The notes under the pieces were generated by a model. It saw only the letters and a list, made by a program, of their open reading frames with translations. It searched no databases and had not been told where the DNA came from. A stretch of DNA of 45,913 bases from Nostoc sp. PA-18-2419 (GTDB lineage Bacteria; Cyanobacteriota; Cyanobacteriia; Cyanobacteriales; Nostocaceae): NCBI RefSeq assembly GCF_005869855.1, contig NZ_SZNH01000002.1, positions 325,336 to 371,248 on the forward strand, in the 5' to 3' direction. Position numbers and translations under genes: made by a program. Of this stretch, positions 27,108 through 36,023 are shown in pieces (the stretch's first letter is position 1; every line of letters begins with the position of its first letter).

Positions 27108-28642
27108 AGCCAGTTTCAACGTCCAGGATAATACATTCTATGGGATTCGACCCAGAAAAGTTGACAACTTCGTTACAGAAATCACCTTTAATCTGAATTT
27201 ATCCAATGTAAAAAAGTAATAAAACTTTCAGAAGGTGATTGCCAAGCAGTTAGATTTAGTTATTTTTCCTCGAAATCTTAATTAAATAACTAATTTACCT
27301 CACAGTTTTTAAACATTGAATTAATAAAAACAATAGCATACTTTATATAAACTAAATGATTACTTTAAACTTTTTTTATAAACAAACAGGTTATTTTTGA
27401 TATGTATTTTGCCGAATATACTGTAATTTAGTATAATTAAATATATTAAAAATATTTAAATACTTAAATTATCTACGATTGAAAGAAAAATTGCCTCTAT
27501 GAATAACAGTATTAATTTGTTTTTTATCAAGTAAAAATTATTTAAATCCATCGAACAATGAAATAAATACAAATAATTTTTAGTAAAGTATCATAATTTA
27601 ACCAATAGTTTTGATATTTTATAATATAAATGTAAATAAAAAACAAAATAGTTATTTATAGAGCAATTGTTAATTTTGAATATGTTGCACTGTAAACATA
27701 ATTATGGCTGCACCAGATGGAAGTTAACAGCTTATTTAAATCAAAGAGAGGATAATCGTAGGTAGGGGTCGAATTCTTTGCTGGCTTTTTGTAGGGAAGG
27801 AGTAAAAGTCAGGAAACCGTAAAGGTGTAGTGGCTCACCAATCTATGCAGCTATTAACTAGACACACTATGATATAAGCGATCGCCTCATATAACTGATT
27901 ACTACAATCAAATTAGAATATTATTAGCAAAATTGACAATAATGTTTGATATTACACAACATTACTAACAATAATTTATTAATAGTTTTGTAGCCTTATT
28001 ACTATTTACTGATGCACAAAAGCTTTCTCTTGCAGCTTATTGTCATGTATACCTATGATGAGAAGAACTTAAGATGAGAAATATTATAGTGATAGAATCA
28101 AGATTTATTCCCAGTCAAATGGTTGACAAATAAAAAAGTATTAGGCATACTTAAAAGCAAGGTTATGCAAGTTTTTTGACTTTATTTATCAGCGCTTCAT
28201 TATTCTTGAAATTGAAATTGTCTGGTTAGCGCTATTGTATTTTACGCTACTAGATTTGAGGAAAAATGACGATATAACTAAAGAAGCTTTCAAGTAACAC
28301 AACCATAATAATTCAGAATTCAGAAGGAGCCAGTGTAGTTTTGGGTCTCTCCAAGTAAAGCAACTGCTGTTGAGAATAGTTAAATAATCAGGAAAGTATT
28401 TGATTAATCAATATATCAATCAGATTAAACTCTTTCTAAATTCTCAATTCTGACTCCTGAGTTTTAAATTCATCTTCCTAAAACAATTCATATAAAACCA
28501 CTTAGACTTATCCGTCTACTTAGGGTAACAGCATCAACAACAACAAAGAAAAGCCGTCTGAAGTTAATTGGTGGAAGAGTCTATTGTTATCGACTGAATA
28601 TAGCCATCAGAGCTATCCCCTAGTAAGAATTGGAAGGAAAAT
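27108..28642. other. Long AT-rich divergent spacer upstream of hglE and the DevBC-like genes
   Basis: Together with 26568-26853 this is about 2 kb with no intact gene over 60 codons. It is dense in stops and AT-rich, especially 27240-27660. A less AT-rich island at about 27745-27850 interrupts it and has no reading frame of note; it could be an RNA or the remnant of a gene. Repeat-like AATTCAGAATTCAGAAGGAG (28313-28332) and ATTCTGACTCCTGAG (28443-28457) lie near the DevB-like gene. Promoters for both divergent transcripts must lie here, but I cannot place them. Confidence 0.5.
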
Positions 28643-29851
28643 ATGGCAGTAAATAAAGAAAGCCGATTATTCACAAAACCCGCAGGTCGATCGCAAGTAA
28701 TCTTAGCAACTTCACTGGCGTTAGCAGCCGGATTAATCAGTTTATATAGTTTGGCAGCATTTTGGCCGAAAGCTAAAGTTGAAACGCAAGTAGCGAATAC
28801 TCCGAAAGTTACTACCCCGACAAAACTTGCTGTCACCGCCTTAGGACGTTTGCAACCAGACGGTGAAGTTACCTCCTTGAATGCTCCCAACGCTAATAAT
28901 GGTGTGCGAGTCGAAAAACTGTTAGTTAAAGAAGGAGATACAGTTAAGGCTGGGCAAATATTGGCATATCTAGAAACCTATGGCCGCGCTAAAACAGCTT
29001 TGCAACAGGCTGTAGACCAACTGCAAGTTAGTAAAGCTAAATTCGCACAGGTGAGGTCTGGAGGGAAAACCGGAGACATCGATGCTCAAAAAGCAGCAAT
29101 CGCCGGTTTAGAGTCACAATATAAAGGAGACATTGCTACTCAAGACGCGTCAATTGCCCGCGTGCAGGCTCAGGTAAACAATGCTCAAGCCGAGAACGAT
29201 CGCTATCAGCAGTTATATAAACAAGGTGCGATCGCAGCTTCGGTAGCAGATAGTAAAACGTTACAACTCAACACTACACAACAGCAACTCACAGAAGCCC
29301 AAGCCACCAAGCAACGTACCCAAGACACATACCAACAACAACTCAAGCAAGCACAAGCCCAACTTAAAAGTATTAGCGAAGTCCGTAGCGTAGATGTTCA
29401 AGTCGCCCAAACTGAAATCAACAGTGCAACGACTTCTGTTCAACAAGCAAAAGCAGACTTGGATTTAAGTTACATTAAATCTCCCATCAATGGCAAAATA
29501 TTGAAAATTCATGCCAAAACCGGAGAAGTAATCAGCACTAACACAGGATTTGCTGAGATAGGTAAGACATCGCAAATGTATGTGATTGCAGAGGTGTATC
29601 AAACCGATGTTCAAAAAGTGCGTGTCGGACAAAAAGCCACTATCACTAGCACTGCATTTCCTGGAACATTAAAGGGAACCGTCAAAGAAATTGGTTGGCA
29701 AGTTGACAAACAAAGCATCTTTAGCCTCAACCCAGGCTCAGATACAGACCGCAGAATAGTTGAAGTAAAAATCTCCATTGATAATCCCGCAGACAGCGAA
29801 CGAGTGGCTCGTTTTACTAACTTACAAGTGGATGTTGCCATTCATATTTAG
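28643..29851 (+). CDS. DevB-like membrane fusion (HlyD-family) exporter subunit
   Basis: A 402-residue periplasmic adaptor. One N-terminal membrane helix (about 18-40) is followed by a lipoyl-like half (LGRLQPDGEVTSLN, then VEKLLVKEGDTVKAGQILAYLET), a long Gln/Ala-rich coiled-coil hairpin (about 110-275), the second lipoyl half (IKSPINGKILKIHAKTGEV) and a beta-barrel domain. DevB proteins bridge the DevC inner-membrane permease and the TolC-like outer-membrane channel to export heterocyst glycolipids. Position next to the hgl genes fits PCC 7120 all5347, which is needed for glycolipid formation. The ATG at 28643 has AGGAAAA just upstream. The DevC-like gene follows after 73 bases. No DevA ATPase is nearby. 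Confidence 0.88.
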   Translation: MAVNKESRLFTKPAGRSQVILATSLALAAGLISLYSLAAFWPKAKVETQVANTPKVTTPTKLAVTALGRLQPDGEVTSLNAPNANNGVRVEKLLVKEGDTVKAGQILAYLETYGRAKTALQQAVDQLQVSKAKFAQVRSGGKTGDIDAQKAAIAGLESQYKGDIATQDASIARVQAQVNNAQAENDRYQQLYKQGAIAASVADSKTLQLNTTQQQLTEAQATKQRTQDTYQQQLKQAQAQLKSISEVRSVDVQVAQTEINSATTSVQQAKADLDLSYIKSPINGKILKIHAKTGEVISTNTGFAEIGKTSQMYVIAEVYQTDVQKVRVGQKATITSTAFPGTLKGTVKEIGWQVDKQSIFSLNPGSDTDRRIVEVKISIDNPADSERVARFTNLQVDVAIHI

Positions 29852-29924
29852 TCAAAGCATTAGGCATTGGGAATTATGTTAATGACTAATAACTAATGAC
29901 TAACAACAAATAACAAATAAATCC

Positions 29925-31103
29925 ATGAATTTTAAAATTCCTTTAGCATGGCTACAGCTAGCCCAGCAAAAAGTTCGTTTATTAGTAGCTGTTGCTGGGA
30001 TTGCTTTCATTGTACTGCTAATGTTTGTGCAACTTGGCTTTCAAGATGCTCTTTATTCTAGTGCAACCGCAGTGCATCAAAATCTCAAAGGAGATTTATT
30101 TTTAGTTAGTTCGCAATATAAATCTTTAACCTCAAATCAAAGCTTTTCGCGAACTCGTTTGTATCAAGCTTTGGGGTTTAATGGCGTAGAGTCAGTTAGC
30201 CCAATGTATTTACAATTTGCCAAACTAAAAAATCCGGTTACTGGTGAGAAATATTCAATATATGTTATTGGTTTCGACCCAGGTAAACCTGTAATGAATA
30301 TTGCAGAAATTGAGCAAAATTTAGATAAACTCAAAATACCGGATGTCATGCTTTTTGACAGAAGTTCTCGCCCAGAGTTTGGTCCCATAGCTCAAAAATT
30401 TGATGCTGGAGATACAGACCAAACTATTGAAATATTTCCCTTTAATTCATTAATTGGCTATAAAGTAAGGATTGGTGGCTTATTCAGCTTGGGACCTTCC
30501 TTTGGGGTCGATGGTAACTTAGTTGTCAGTGACTCAACTTTCCTGAGGATAAATCCCAATACTCGTCCAGCAGATATGATAGATGTTGGTTTGATTACCC
30601 TTAAACCTGGAACTGATGCACAAGCAGTGCTAAAAGATTTGCAAGCAAGTTTGCCAAATGATGTGCAGATTTTTACACGCCAAGGGTTTATTGATTTTGA
30701 GAAGAAATATTGGTCTGCCAGAACACCTATTGGTTTTATACTTAACCTGATGTTGACAATGGCTTCTGTTGTTGGTGTAGTGATTGTCTATCAAATTCTT
30801 TACAGCAATATTGCTACACAGTTCGTTGCTTATGCCACATTAAAAGCTATAGGTTATCCCAATATATATCTATTAAATGTGGTATTTCAACAAGCTTTAA
30901 TCTTAGCAGTTTTAGGTTATATTCCAGGCTTTATAACTTCTATCTTGTTATATGATTTTGCAATGGAAGCGACTAAATTGCCAATAGTTATGACAACTAA
31001 CAATGCATTACTGGTCTTAACTTCAACAATTTTAATGTGTATAACTTCCGGAGCACTCGCTATCAATAAACTCCGCTTGGCAGACCCAGGAGATATTTTC
31101 TAA
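29925..31103 (+). CDS. DevC-like ABC exporter permease
   Basis: A 392-residue MacB/FtsX-type permease of the DevC family. It has an N-terminal membrane helix (about 17-37), a large extracytoplasmic domain (about 45-265) and three C-terminal helices (about 270-295, 320-345, 360-382) ending in KLRLADPGDIF, a typical DevC tail. With DevB it would form the membrane part of a glycolipid exporter, corresponding to PCC 7120 all5346. It needs an ATPase of the DevA type in trans, since the next gene is an SDR. The ATG at 29925 has no strong Shine-Dalgarno, and the preceding spacer contains AATGACTAATAACTAATGACTAA-type repeats. Confidence 0.88.
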   Translation: MNFKIPLAWLQLAQQKVRLLVAVAGIAFIVLLMFVQLGFQDALYSSATAVHQNLKGDLFLVSSQYKSLTSNQSFSRTRLYQALGFNGVESVSPMYLQFAKLKNPVTGEKYSIYVIGFDPGKPVMNIAEIEQNLDKLKIPDVMLFDRSSRPEFGPIAQKFDAGDTDQTIEIFPFNSLIGYKVRIGGLFSLGPSFGVDGNLVVSDSTFLRINPNTRPADMIDVGLITLKPGTDAQAVLKDLQASLPNDVQIFTRQGFIDFEKKYWSARTPIGFILNLMLTMASVVGVVIVYQILYSNIATQFVAYATLKAIGYPNIYLLNVVFQQALILAVLGYIPGFITSILLYDFAMEATKLPIVMTTNNALLVLTSTILMCITSGALAINKLRLADPGDIF

Positions 31104-31204
31104 ACAATTACTTTCTTCGGGGTCTGTCCGTAGCAGTTGCTCATGGGAGAGACACCCAAAAAAGACCGCACTGCCTTACTTTTGCGTCTACCGTATCTTT
31201 AGGA

Positions 31205-31230
31205 GGAAGCTACGCGTTGGCGCAGCCTAA
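31205..31230. repeat. Dispersed palindromic repeat between the DevC-like gene and the SDR
   Basis: The word GCTACGCGTTGGCGCAGCC (31209-31227) is an imperfect inverted repeat (GCTaCGC / GCGcAGC) of a type scattered through Nostoc genomes. It lies in a 256-base spacer that contains no gene. Confidence 0.45.
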
Positions 31231-31359
31231 GAAGAGAAACATCTCCTTTAGAAGAAGTTTTTATCAGCAAAAGCCGCTGCTCAAACTTTTCTCTATGTGA
31301 AATCGAACTAAGCCTTGAATCTAAAATCTCAAATCCAAAATTGGTATAACTTTTACTTT

Positions 31360-32361
31360 ATGAACCTGAAAAATAAAACTCTCCTGATTACCGGAATTAA
31401 TGAATTTGTTGGCTTGCGTGCAGCTGAGTTAGCCATAGCCCAGGGGATGAAAGTTCGTGGTTTGCAAAGTTCTACAGAGAACCAAAAAGCACAAAATTTA
31501 GGTGTTGAAGTGATTACTGGCAGTATCACTGATTCTACTGTTGGTCAAAAAGCTTGTCAGGGAATAGACATCGTTTTACATACAGAACAAATTGCTCAAG
31601 AAGCTGGTTCAATTAATCATTTTCGTGATGTCAATGTTGGTGGTGCTGTTAATATCGCTAAAGCCGCTAAACAGGCAGGTATTAAGACTTTTGTACATCT
31701 CTCCAGTGTAATGGTCTATGGTTTCAACTATCCTGATGCTGTTACAGAAACCGGGCTGCTTTCGGGCGAAAATAATCCTTATTGTCAAACGAAAATAGAA
31801 GCAGAAACAGCACTTTTAGAATTAAATACTCCGCCAGATTTTGGCATTATTATCATTCGAGCCGGTGATATTTACGGCCCTGGAAGTATTCCTTGGATTG
31901 TCAAACCAATTCTGATGATGCGCCAAAAATTATTCGCCTATGCCAATGATGGTAAAGGGGTAATTAATCATGTATATGTAGATAACTTAATTGATGGCAT
32001 CTTTCTAGCGATAGAAAAACAGACTTACGGAGAAATATTTAATATCACCGACGGACAACAAACGTCTTGGAAAGAGTATTTTATGCGCTTAGCAGCAATG
32101 GAAAGTTTGCCAGCACCTCTTTCATTACCAAAGGATGAAATCAAATTATTTCTCAAGCTACGTGCTCAAGGACAAAAACTTTTTCGCAAAAAAGCTGATA
32201 TTTTACCGGAATCTGTAGATTTTATGACTCGTCCTTACGCTTGTTCTATTGCTAAAGCCCAAAGTCTGTTAAATTACAAGCCAACAATTGACTTAGAAGA
32301 AGGTATGCAGCGTACACATGAATGGCTGCAAAAAACGGATATCCAAAATTTGATGAAATAA
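31360..32361 (+). CDS. NAD-dependent epimerase/dehydratase-type extended SDR
   Basis: A 333-residue extended SDR from the ATG at 31360 (MNLKNKTLLITG). A TTG at 31315 would add 15 residues of poor quality and is unlikely. The nucleotide-binding loop is ITGINEFVG (GxxxxxG), the catalytic Ser is in LSSVMVYG, and Tyr/Lys lie in NPYCQTK. The middle (DIYGPGSIPWIVKP, then HVYVDNLIDGIFLAIEK) is typical of 3-beta-hydroxysteroid or sugar-epimerase-like SDRs. In PCC 7120 the gene in this position (all5345) is needed for envelope glycolipids. It may reduce or oxidise a keto/hydroxyl group of the lipid tail, or modify the sugar; the sequence does not decide. Confidence 0.85.
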   Translation: MNLKNKTLLITGINEFVGLRAAELAIAQGMKVRGLQSSTENQKAQNLGVEVITGSITDSTVGQKACQGIDIVLHTEQIAQEAGSINHFRDVNVGGAVNIAKAAKQAGIKTFVHLSSVMVYGFNYPDAVTETGLLSGENNPYCQTKIEAETALLELNTPPDFGIIIIRAGDIYGPGSIPWIVKPILMMRQKLFAYANDGKGVINHVYVDNLIDGIFLAIEKQTYGEIFNITDGQQTSWKEYFMRLAAMESLPAPLSLPKDEIKLFLKLRAQGQKLFRKKADILPESVDFMTRPYACSIAKAQSLLNYKPTIDLEEGMQRTHEWLQKTDIQNLMK

Positions 32362-32378
32362 TCGAGTAGGCAGTAAGT

Positions 32379-32486
32379 AGAGACGCGATTAATCGCGTCT
32401 GTACAAGAGTTACAAGAGATGCGATTAATTGCGTCTGTACAAAAGTTATAAGAGATGCAATTAATTGCATCTGTACAGGAGTTAGA
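32379..32486. repeat. Three 36-bp tandem repeats, each with a palindromic stem
   Basis: Three head-to-tail units (32379-32414, 32415-32450, 32451-32486). Each starts with a self-complementary 18-mer: GACGCGATTAATCGCGTC (32382-32399), GATGCGATTAATTGCGTC (32418-32435) and GATGCAATTAATTGCATC (32454-32471). A conserved TGTACA-AGTTA tail follows. The stem pairing is kept through C-G to T-G to T-A steps. It sits 17 bases after the SDR stop. Confidence 0.92.
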
Positions 32487-32673
32487 AGTAGAGAAAATTA
32501 AGTAAGTACAATATGGCTTCTTGATTTGCTTAAAATTCTTCAGTTTTGGTATCAAATTATTCTGAATTTTGACTTTTGATTTTTTAATTTTGACTTTTAA
32601 TGTTGCATTTGACTAACAATTAACTGCAACTTAACCTAAGATAATTTACAGATTGTGTAAATACTTGTTTGAT

Positions 32674-33636
32674 ATGAGTAGCAATCAACCACGATTGAGC
32701 ATTGGATTACCTGTATACAATGGGGAAAAATTTCTTCAGGAAGCCATAGATTCACTCTTGGCTCAAACCTTTGAAGATTTTGAACTAATTATTTCAGATA
32801 ATGCTTCTACAGATAAAACAGAAGAAATTTGTAGAGCATACGCCAAGCAAGACCAACGTATTCGTTACTACCGCAATGACCATAATATTGGTTGCGCTCG
32901 TAACTTTAATCGTGTTTTTGAATTGTCTTCAGGTGAGTATTTTAAATGGGCAGCTTATGATGACCTACACGCTCCTGATTTTATCAGTAAATGCGTTGAG
33001 GTACTGGATAAAGACCCTACAATTATTTTGTGCCACACTCAGGTATATTTTATTGATGAACAGGGAAAATTTCTCAAAAATTATGATATCAAACTCAAGG
33101 CAGATTCTCTCAAACCACAGGCTCGCTTTGACGAATTATTGACTAAACATTTATGTTATCAGTGCTATGGAGTAATTCGCGCTAACGTTCTGAAAAAGAT
33201 ACCGCCTATGGGTGGTTACGGTAATGCAGATGGAATTTTATTGCTAAGACTTGGTCTTCTGGGTAGGTTTTATGAAATTCCAGAATACTTGTTCTTTGCT
33301 AGAAGCCATCCGCAACAATCAATGAGTATGTTCTTTCCTAATTATTTATTGTTGACAAACAATAATCAAGCATCCTCATTGAGAGTGTTACCTGATTTTT
33401 ATGCATACACAGTGTGGTTTGATTCAGCAAAGCAAGGAAAGATTTTATTACCACATTGGAGAATCTTATGGGAATATATCCTCTCAATCTGGCATAATTC
33501 CCTAAGTTTGTATGAGCGGTTATGTTGTCATAGAAGTTTATACCAGAAGTTAAAAGGTACAGAATATCTGTTAGTCAAAGATTTGCTAAAAGTGTTGCAA
33601 ATGCTTGCAATAAATTGGCAACAAGCATCCTTTTAA
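32674..33636 (+). CDS. Family 2 glycosyltransferase
   Basis: A 320-residue GT2 enzyme with a GT-A fold. The N-terminal nucleotide-sugar domain reads LSIGLPVYNGEKFLQEAIDSLLAQTFEDFELIISDNASTD in short: SIGLPVYNG, then SDNASTD. The metal-binding acidic pair appears as AAYDDLHAPDF. The C-terminal half is less conserved and has no membrane helix. I start at ATG 32674 (MSSNQPRLSIGLP); an upstream GTG at 32653 would add seven residues. Donor and acceptor are unknown; the position among glycolipid genes suggests a sugar transfer to envelope glycolipid or to polysaccharide. It follows the repeat array and precedes the DUF2141 gene. Confidence 0.85.
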   Translation: MSSNQPRLSIGLPVYNGEKFLQEAIDSLLAQTFEDFELIISDNASTDKTEEICRAYAKQDQRIRYYRNDHNIGCARNFNRVFELSSGEYFKWAAYDDLHAPDFISKCVEVLDKDPTIILCHTQVYFIDEQGKFLKNYDIKLKADSLKPQARFDELLTKHLCYQCYGVIRANVLKKIPPMGGYGNADGILLLRLGLLGRFYEIPEYLFFARSHPQQSMSMFFPNYLLLTNNNQASSLRVLPDFYAYTVWFDSAKQGKILLPHWRILWEYILSIWHNSLSLYERLCCHRSLYQKLKGTEYLLVKDLLKVLQMLAINWQQASF

Positions 33637-33870
33637 AAACAGAAAGCTACACTGGGAAATTCTCAGTTATGATACCTGACTTCTGCTGTCAAAACTCACT
33701 GATAATGTTTACGAAGGGCTACACTTACACAGTTTTCTCTCACTGTCCAAATTCAATGCAGTTCAAGACTTATTGGTATTGATTTTGGCATGAATAAACA
33801 TGAAAGTTTTGCATCTATCCATCTGGACTGAACGATATTGTCTCAAAATTACCTATTTCATTGCAAAATT

Positions 33871-34338
33871 ATGCTGAAACTATCTCATTTACCTTACTTT
33901 TTGCTTGCTAGTTTACTAAGCATTAGCTTTGTAAAAACAGTGAACGCTGAGCCAACTGCAAAACTTACTGTTGTAGTTAATGGAATCGATCACCAAAAAG
34001 GCGAGATTTGCTTCCGAGTTTTCGGAGGTGAAAAAGGATTTCCCATGAGTAATACTAGTGAAGTTCAAAGTGGCTGCACTAAGATTACAGGCACTTCTGT
34101 AAAAAAAGAATTTTCTGGTTTAAAACCAGGAACTTATGCTGTTGCCGTAGTTGACGATCAAAATGGCGATCACAAACTCAATAAAGACTTTTTCGGTATT
34201 CCCACAGAAGGTTTTGGTATTTCTGAAAATCCAACTGTGTCAATACAAACAGGCACACCCAAGTTTCGTGATGCCAGTTTTGTAGTCAACAAAAATACCA
34301 CTGTCAACATTAAGATGAAATACTCGCTGGATTCTTAA
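33871..34338 (+). CDS. Secreted DUF2141 protein
   Basis: A 155-residue protein from the ATG at 33871 (a TTG at 33838 gives an unlikely extension). Residues 1-28 are a signal peptide (MLKLSHLPYFLLASLLSISF, cleavage after VNA). The mature part shows the DUF2141 pattern: LTVVVNGI...GEICFRVF, GLKPGTYAVAVVDDQNGDHKL, then GIPTEGFGIS, with two cysteines that may pair. It is probably periplasmic; members have no firm function. It lies between glycosyltransferase genes in the hgl block, so a role at the cell envelope is likely but unproven. Confidence 0.85.
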   Translation: MLKLSHLPYFLLASLLSISFVKTVNAEPTAKLTVVVNGIDHQKGEICFRVFGGEKGFPMSNTSEVQSGCTKITGTSVKKEFSGLKPGTYAVAVVDDQNGDHKLNKDFFGIPTEGFGISENPTVSIQTGTPKFRDASFVVNKNTTVNIKMKYSLDS

Positions 34339-34340
34339 AA

Positions 34341-34435
34341 GGGATTGGGGACTGGGGACTAGGGACTACGGAATAATTATCCAATCCCCGATACCCAATC
34401 CCCAATCACTAATATCCATTCCCCTATTCCTGGAG
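34341..34435. repeat. STRR-type heptanucleotide repeats forming an inverted repeat
   Basis: G-rich heptamers on the left (GGGGACT, GGGGACT, AGGGACT; 34341-34368) face C-rich heptamers on the right (ATCCCCG, ATACCCA, ATCCCCA; 34381-34406). Short tandemly repeated heptanucleotides are a known mark of heterocystous cyanobacteria. The arms could pair in the transcript between the DUF2141 and glycosyltransferase genes. Confidence 0.7.
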
Positions 34436-34441
34436 AATTTA

Positions 34442-35701
34442 ATGGAAGATTTGGCAATATTTCTGTCTAAGTCTTTGATGGGTTGGCTAGTTATTCAGGT
34501 GTGTTTAACGCTAATCTTTATTTGGTATCTGCGCTCATCTCCAAAAACTTTATTGTCAGATGAGCAGTTGCCTAAAACAGCAGTAATTCTTTGCTTGCGG
34601 GGAGCCGATCCGTTTTTACCTAGCTGTTTGCGATCGCTCATAAATCAGAACTACCCACATTATGATTTAAAGTTAATAATTGATAGTCAAGAAGATCCTG
34701 CTTGGAAAATTGCTAGTGAAACTATTATCGAGCAGGAAGCGACCAATGTTCAAATCAGTCCTTTGAGAATAGTACGCAATAATTGTAGTCTCAAAAGCAG
34801 TTCTTTAGTGCAGGGTGTCCGTGAGTTGGACGATTCCTATAAGGTGGTTGCTTTGGTAGATGCTGATACTATAGTTCATCGCAATTGGCTGCGAGAATTA
34901 GTCAGTCCTTTAGGCGATGCTAACGTCGGTGCAACAACTGGTAACCGTTGGTATATACCCACAGGTAAGTATTGGGGATCTTTAGTACGATACATAGGCA
35001 ATGTATCCACAGTAGTGCAAATGTTTCTCTTCCAAATTCCTTGGGGTGGAACTTTGGCTGTGAAAACAGAAGTGCTTCACAAAACAGAACTTTTAGATAA
35101 GTGGGCACAAGCTTTAAGCGAAGATTTCATGATTCACGATGTCCTCAAAATACATGGTTTACAGGTGAAATTTGTACCTTCTTTATTAATAGTTAATCGT
35201 GAAGAAACTGATTTAGTCGGCTTACTAGACTCTCTCAAGCGCTTGATACTTTGTTCTCGACTGTATCACCCACGTTGGTTGGCTATAGTTGGTGAAGCGG
35301 TTTCTAGCATTGTATTTCCAACTACAGTTGTTATGTTAATTTTAGAGTCATTGTTGGAGGCTAAATGGGAAGCTGCAACTCTATTGTTTGTTTGCTATGG
35401 CGTCTATATTGTCGGATTACTTTTGCTGATGCTCGTCTTAGAATTATGTATACAGCAAGTAGTTCGCTTAAATGACCAAGCAATAGTCAAGTTATCAATC
35501 CCTACAATCTTTAAAATGTTAATTGGGATTCCGCTAACACAATGGGTTTATGGGTTAGCGATGCTCTCATCTTTGTGGATTTCAACACTTACTTGGCGTG
35601 GTGTCAGCTATCGGGTTCGAGGGGCTTGGAATATCCGCTTAGTCGAATATCGCCCTTATCAATGGTTGGATCAGCCTGTTGATAGTAAGGTTTCTCTTTG
35701 A
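34442..35701 (+). CDS. Membrane glycosyltransferase (GT2/GT21, ceramide glucosyltransferase-like)
   Basis: A 419-residue processive-type transferase. One N-terminal membrane helix (about 12-30) precedes the GT-A domain with VDADT (metal-binding DxD), GGTLAVK, an ED in ALSEDFM and RLYHPRW, a variant of the QxxRW motif. Several C-terminal helices (about 285-310, 318-345, 365-390) anchor it in the membrane. This order matches ceramide glucosyltransferase-like enzymes that glycosylate lipids at the cytoplasmic face. The ATG at 34442 has GGAG eight bases upstream. Its acceptor is unknown; a lipid is the reasonable guess here. Confidence 0.85.
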   Translation: MEDLAIFLSKSLMGWLVIQVCLTLIFIWYLRSSPKTLLSDEQLPKTAVILCLRGADPFLPSCLRSLINQNYPHYDLKLIIDSQEDPAWKIASETIIEQEATNVQISPLRIVRNNCSLKSSSLVQGVRELDDSYKVVALVDADTIVHRNWLRELVSPLGDANVGATTGNRWYIPTGKYWGSLVRYIGNVSTVVQMFLFQIPWGGTLAVKTEVLHKTELLDKWAQALSEDFMIHDVLKIHGLQVKFVPSLLIVNREETDLVGLLDSLKRLILCSRLYHPRWLAIVGEAVSSIVFPTTVVMLILESLLEAKWEAATLLFVCYGVYIVGLLLLMLVLELCIQQVVRLNDQAIVKLSIPTIFKMLIGIPLTQWVYGLAMLSSLWISTLTWRGVSYRVRGAWNIRLVEYRPYQWLDQPVDSKVSL

Positions 35702-36023
35702 GGCGATCGCTAGAAACCGATCTGCTTTGAAGTCTTGTTTTTTGCCTGCTTGAACTAGGGCATAAAACTTATCAGACTAAACATTCGGCGTTACTGAATT
35801 TATATTACTTTATTTTTAGTAAACTAGATTAACTATACCCTTTTTAAATACATATCTTTGCCTTATTAAGGGTTTAGCAAAATATATTCAGGGGAATTTT
35901 GAGCGATGAATTTGCATATTTGGAGTAAAGCTTCAGAATTCTGAATTTTTACTATTCATGAAAATTTGCTGCGTAAATTCTAAATTCCAAGCCAGCACTT
36001 TTGTGAGATAACTACTTTTTCAT
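35702..36023. other. Spacer between the two lipid glycosyltransferase genes
   Basis: A 322-base AT-rich spacer with a HIP1-like GCGATCGC near its start (35703-35710) and no gene or clear terminator visible. Its length suggests that the gene at 36024 has its own promoter. Confidence 0.5.

Noticed and set aside
28564..28890. 108-codon ORF on the minus strand
   Set aside because: It overlaps the N-terminus of the DevB-like gene in antisense and has no coding features.
32379..32486. Possible CRISPR array
   Set aside because: The three units are contiguous with no unique spacers, and no cas gene is in the window.
32252..32555. Two minus-strand ORFs with TDAINRIS-type repeats
   Set aside because: They are translations of the 36-bp palindromic tandem repeat, with no start signal or domain.
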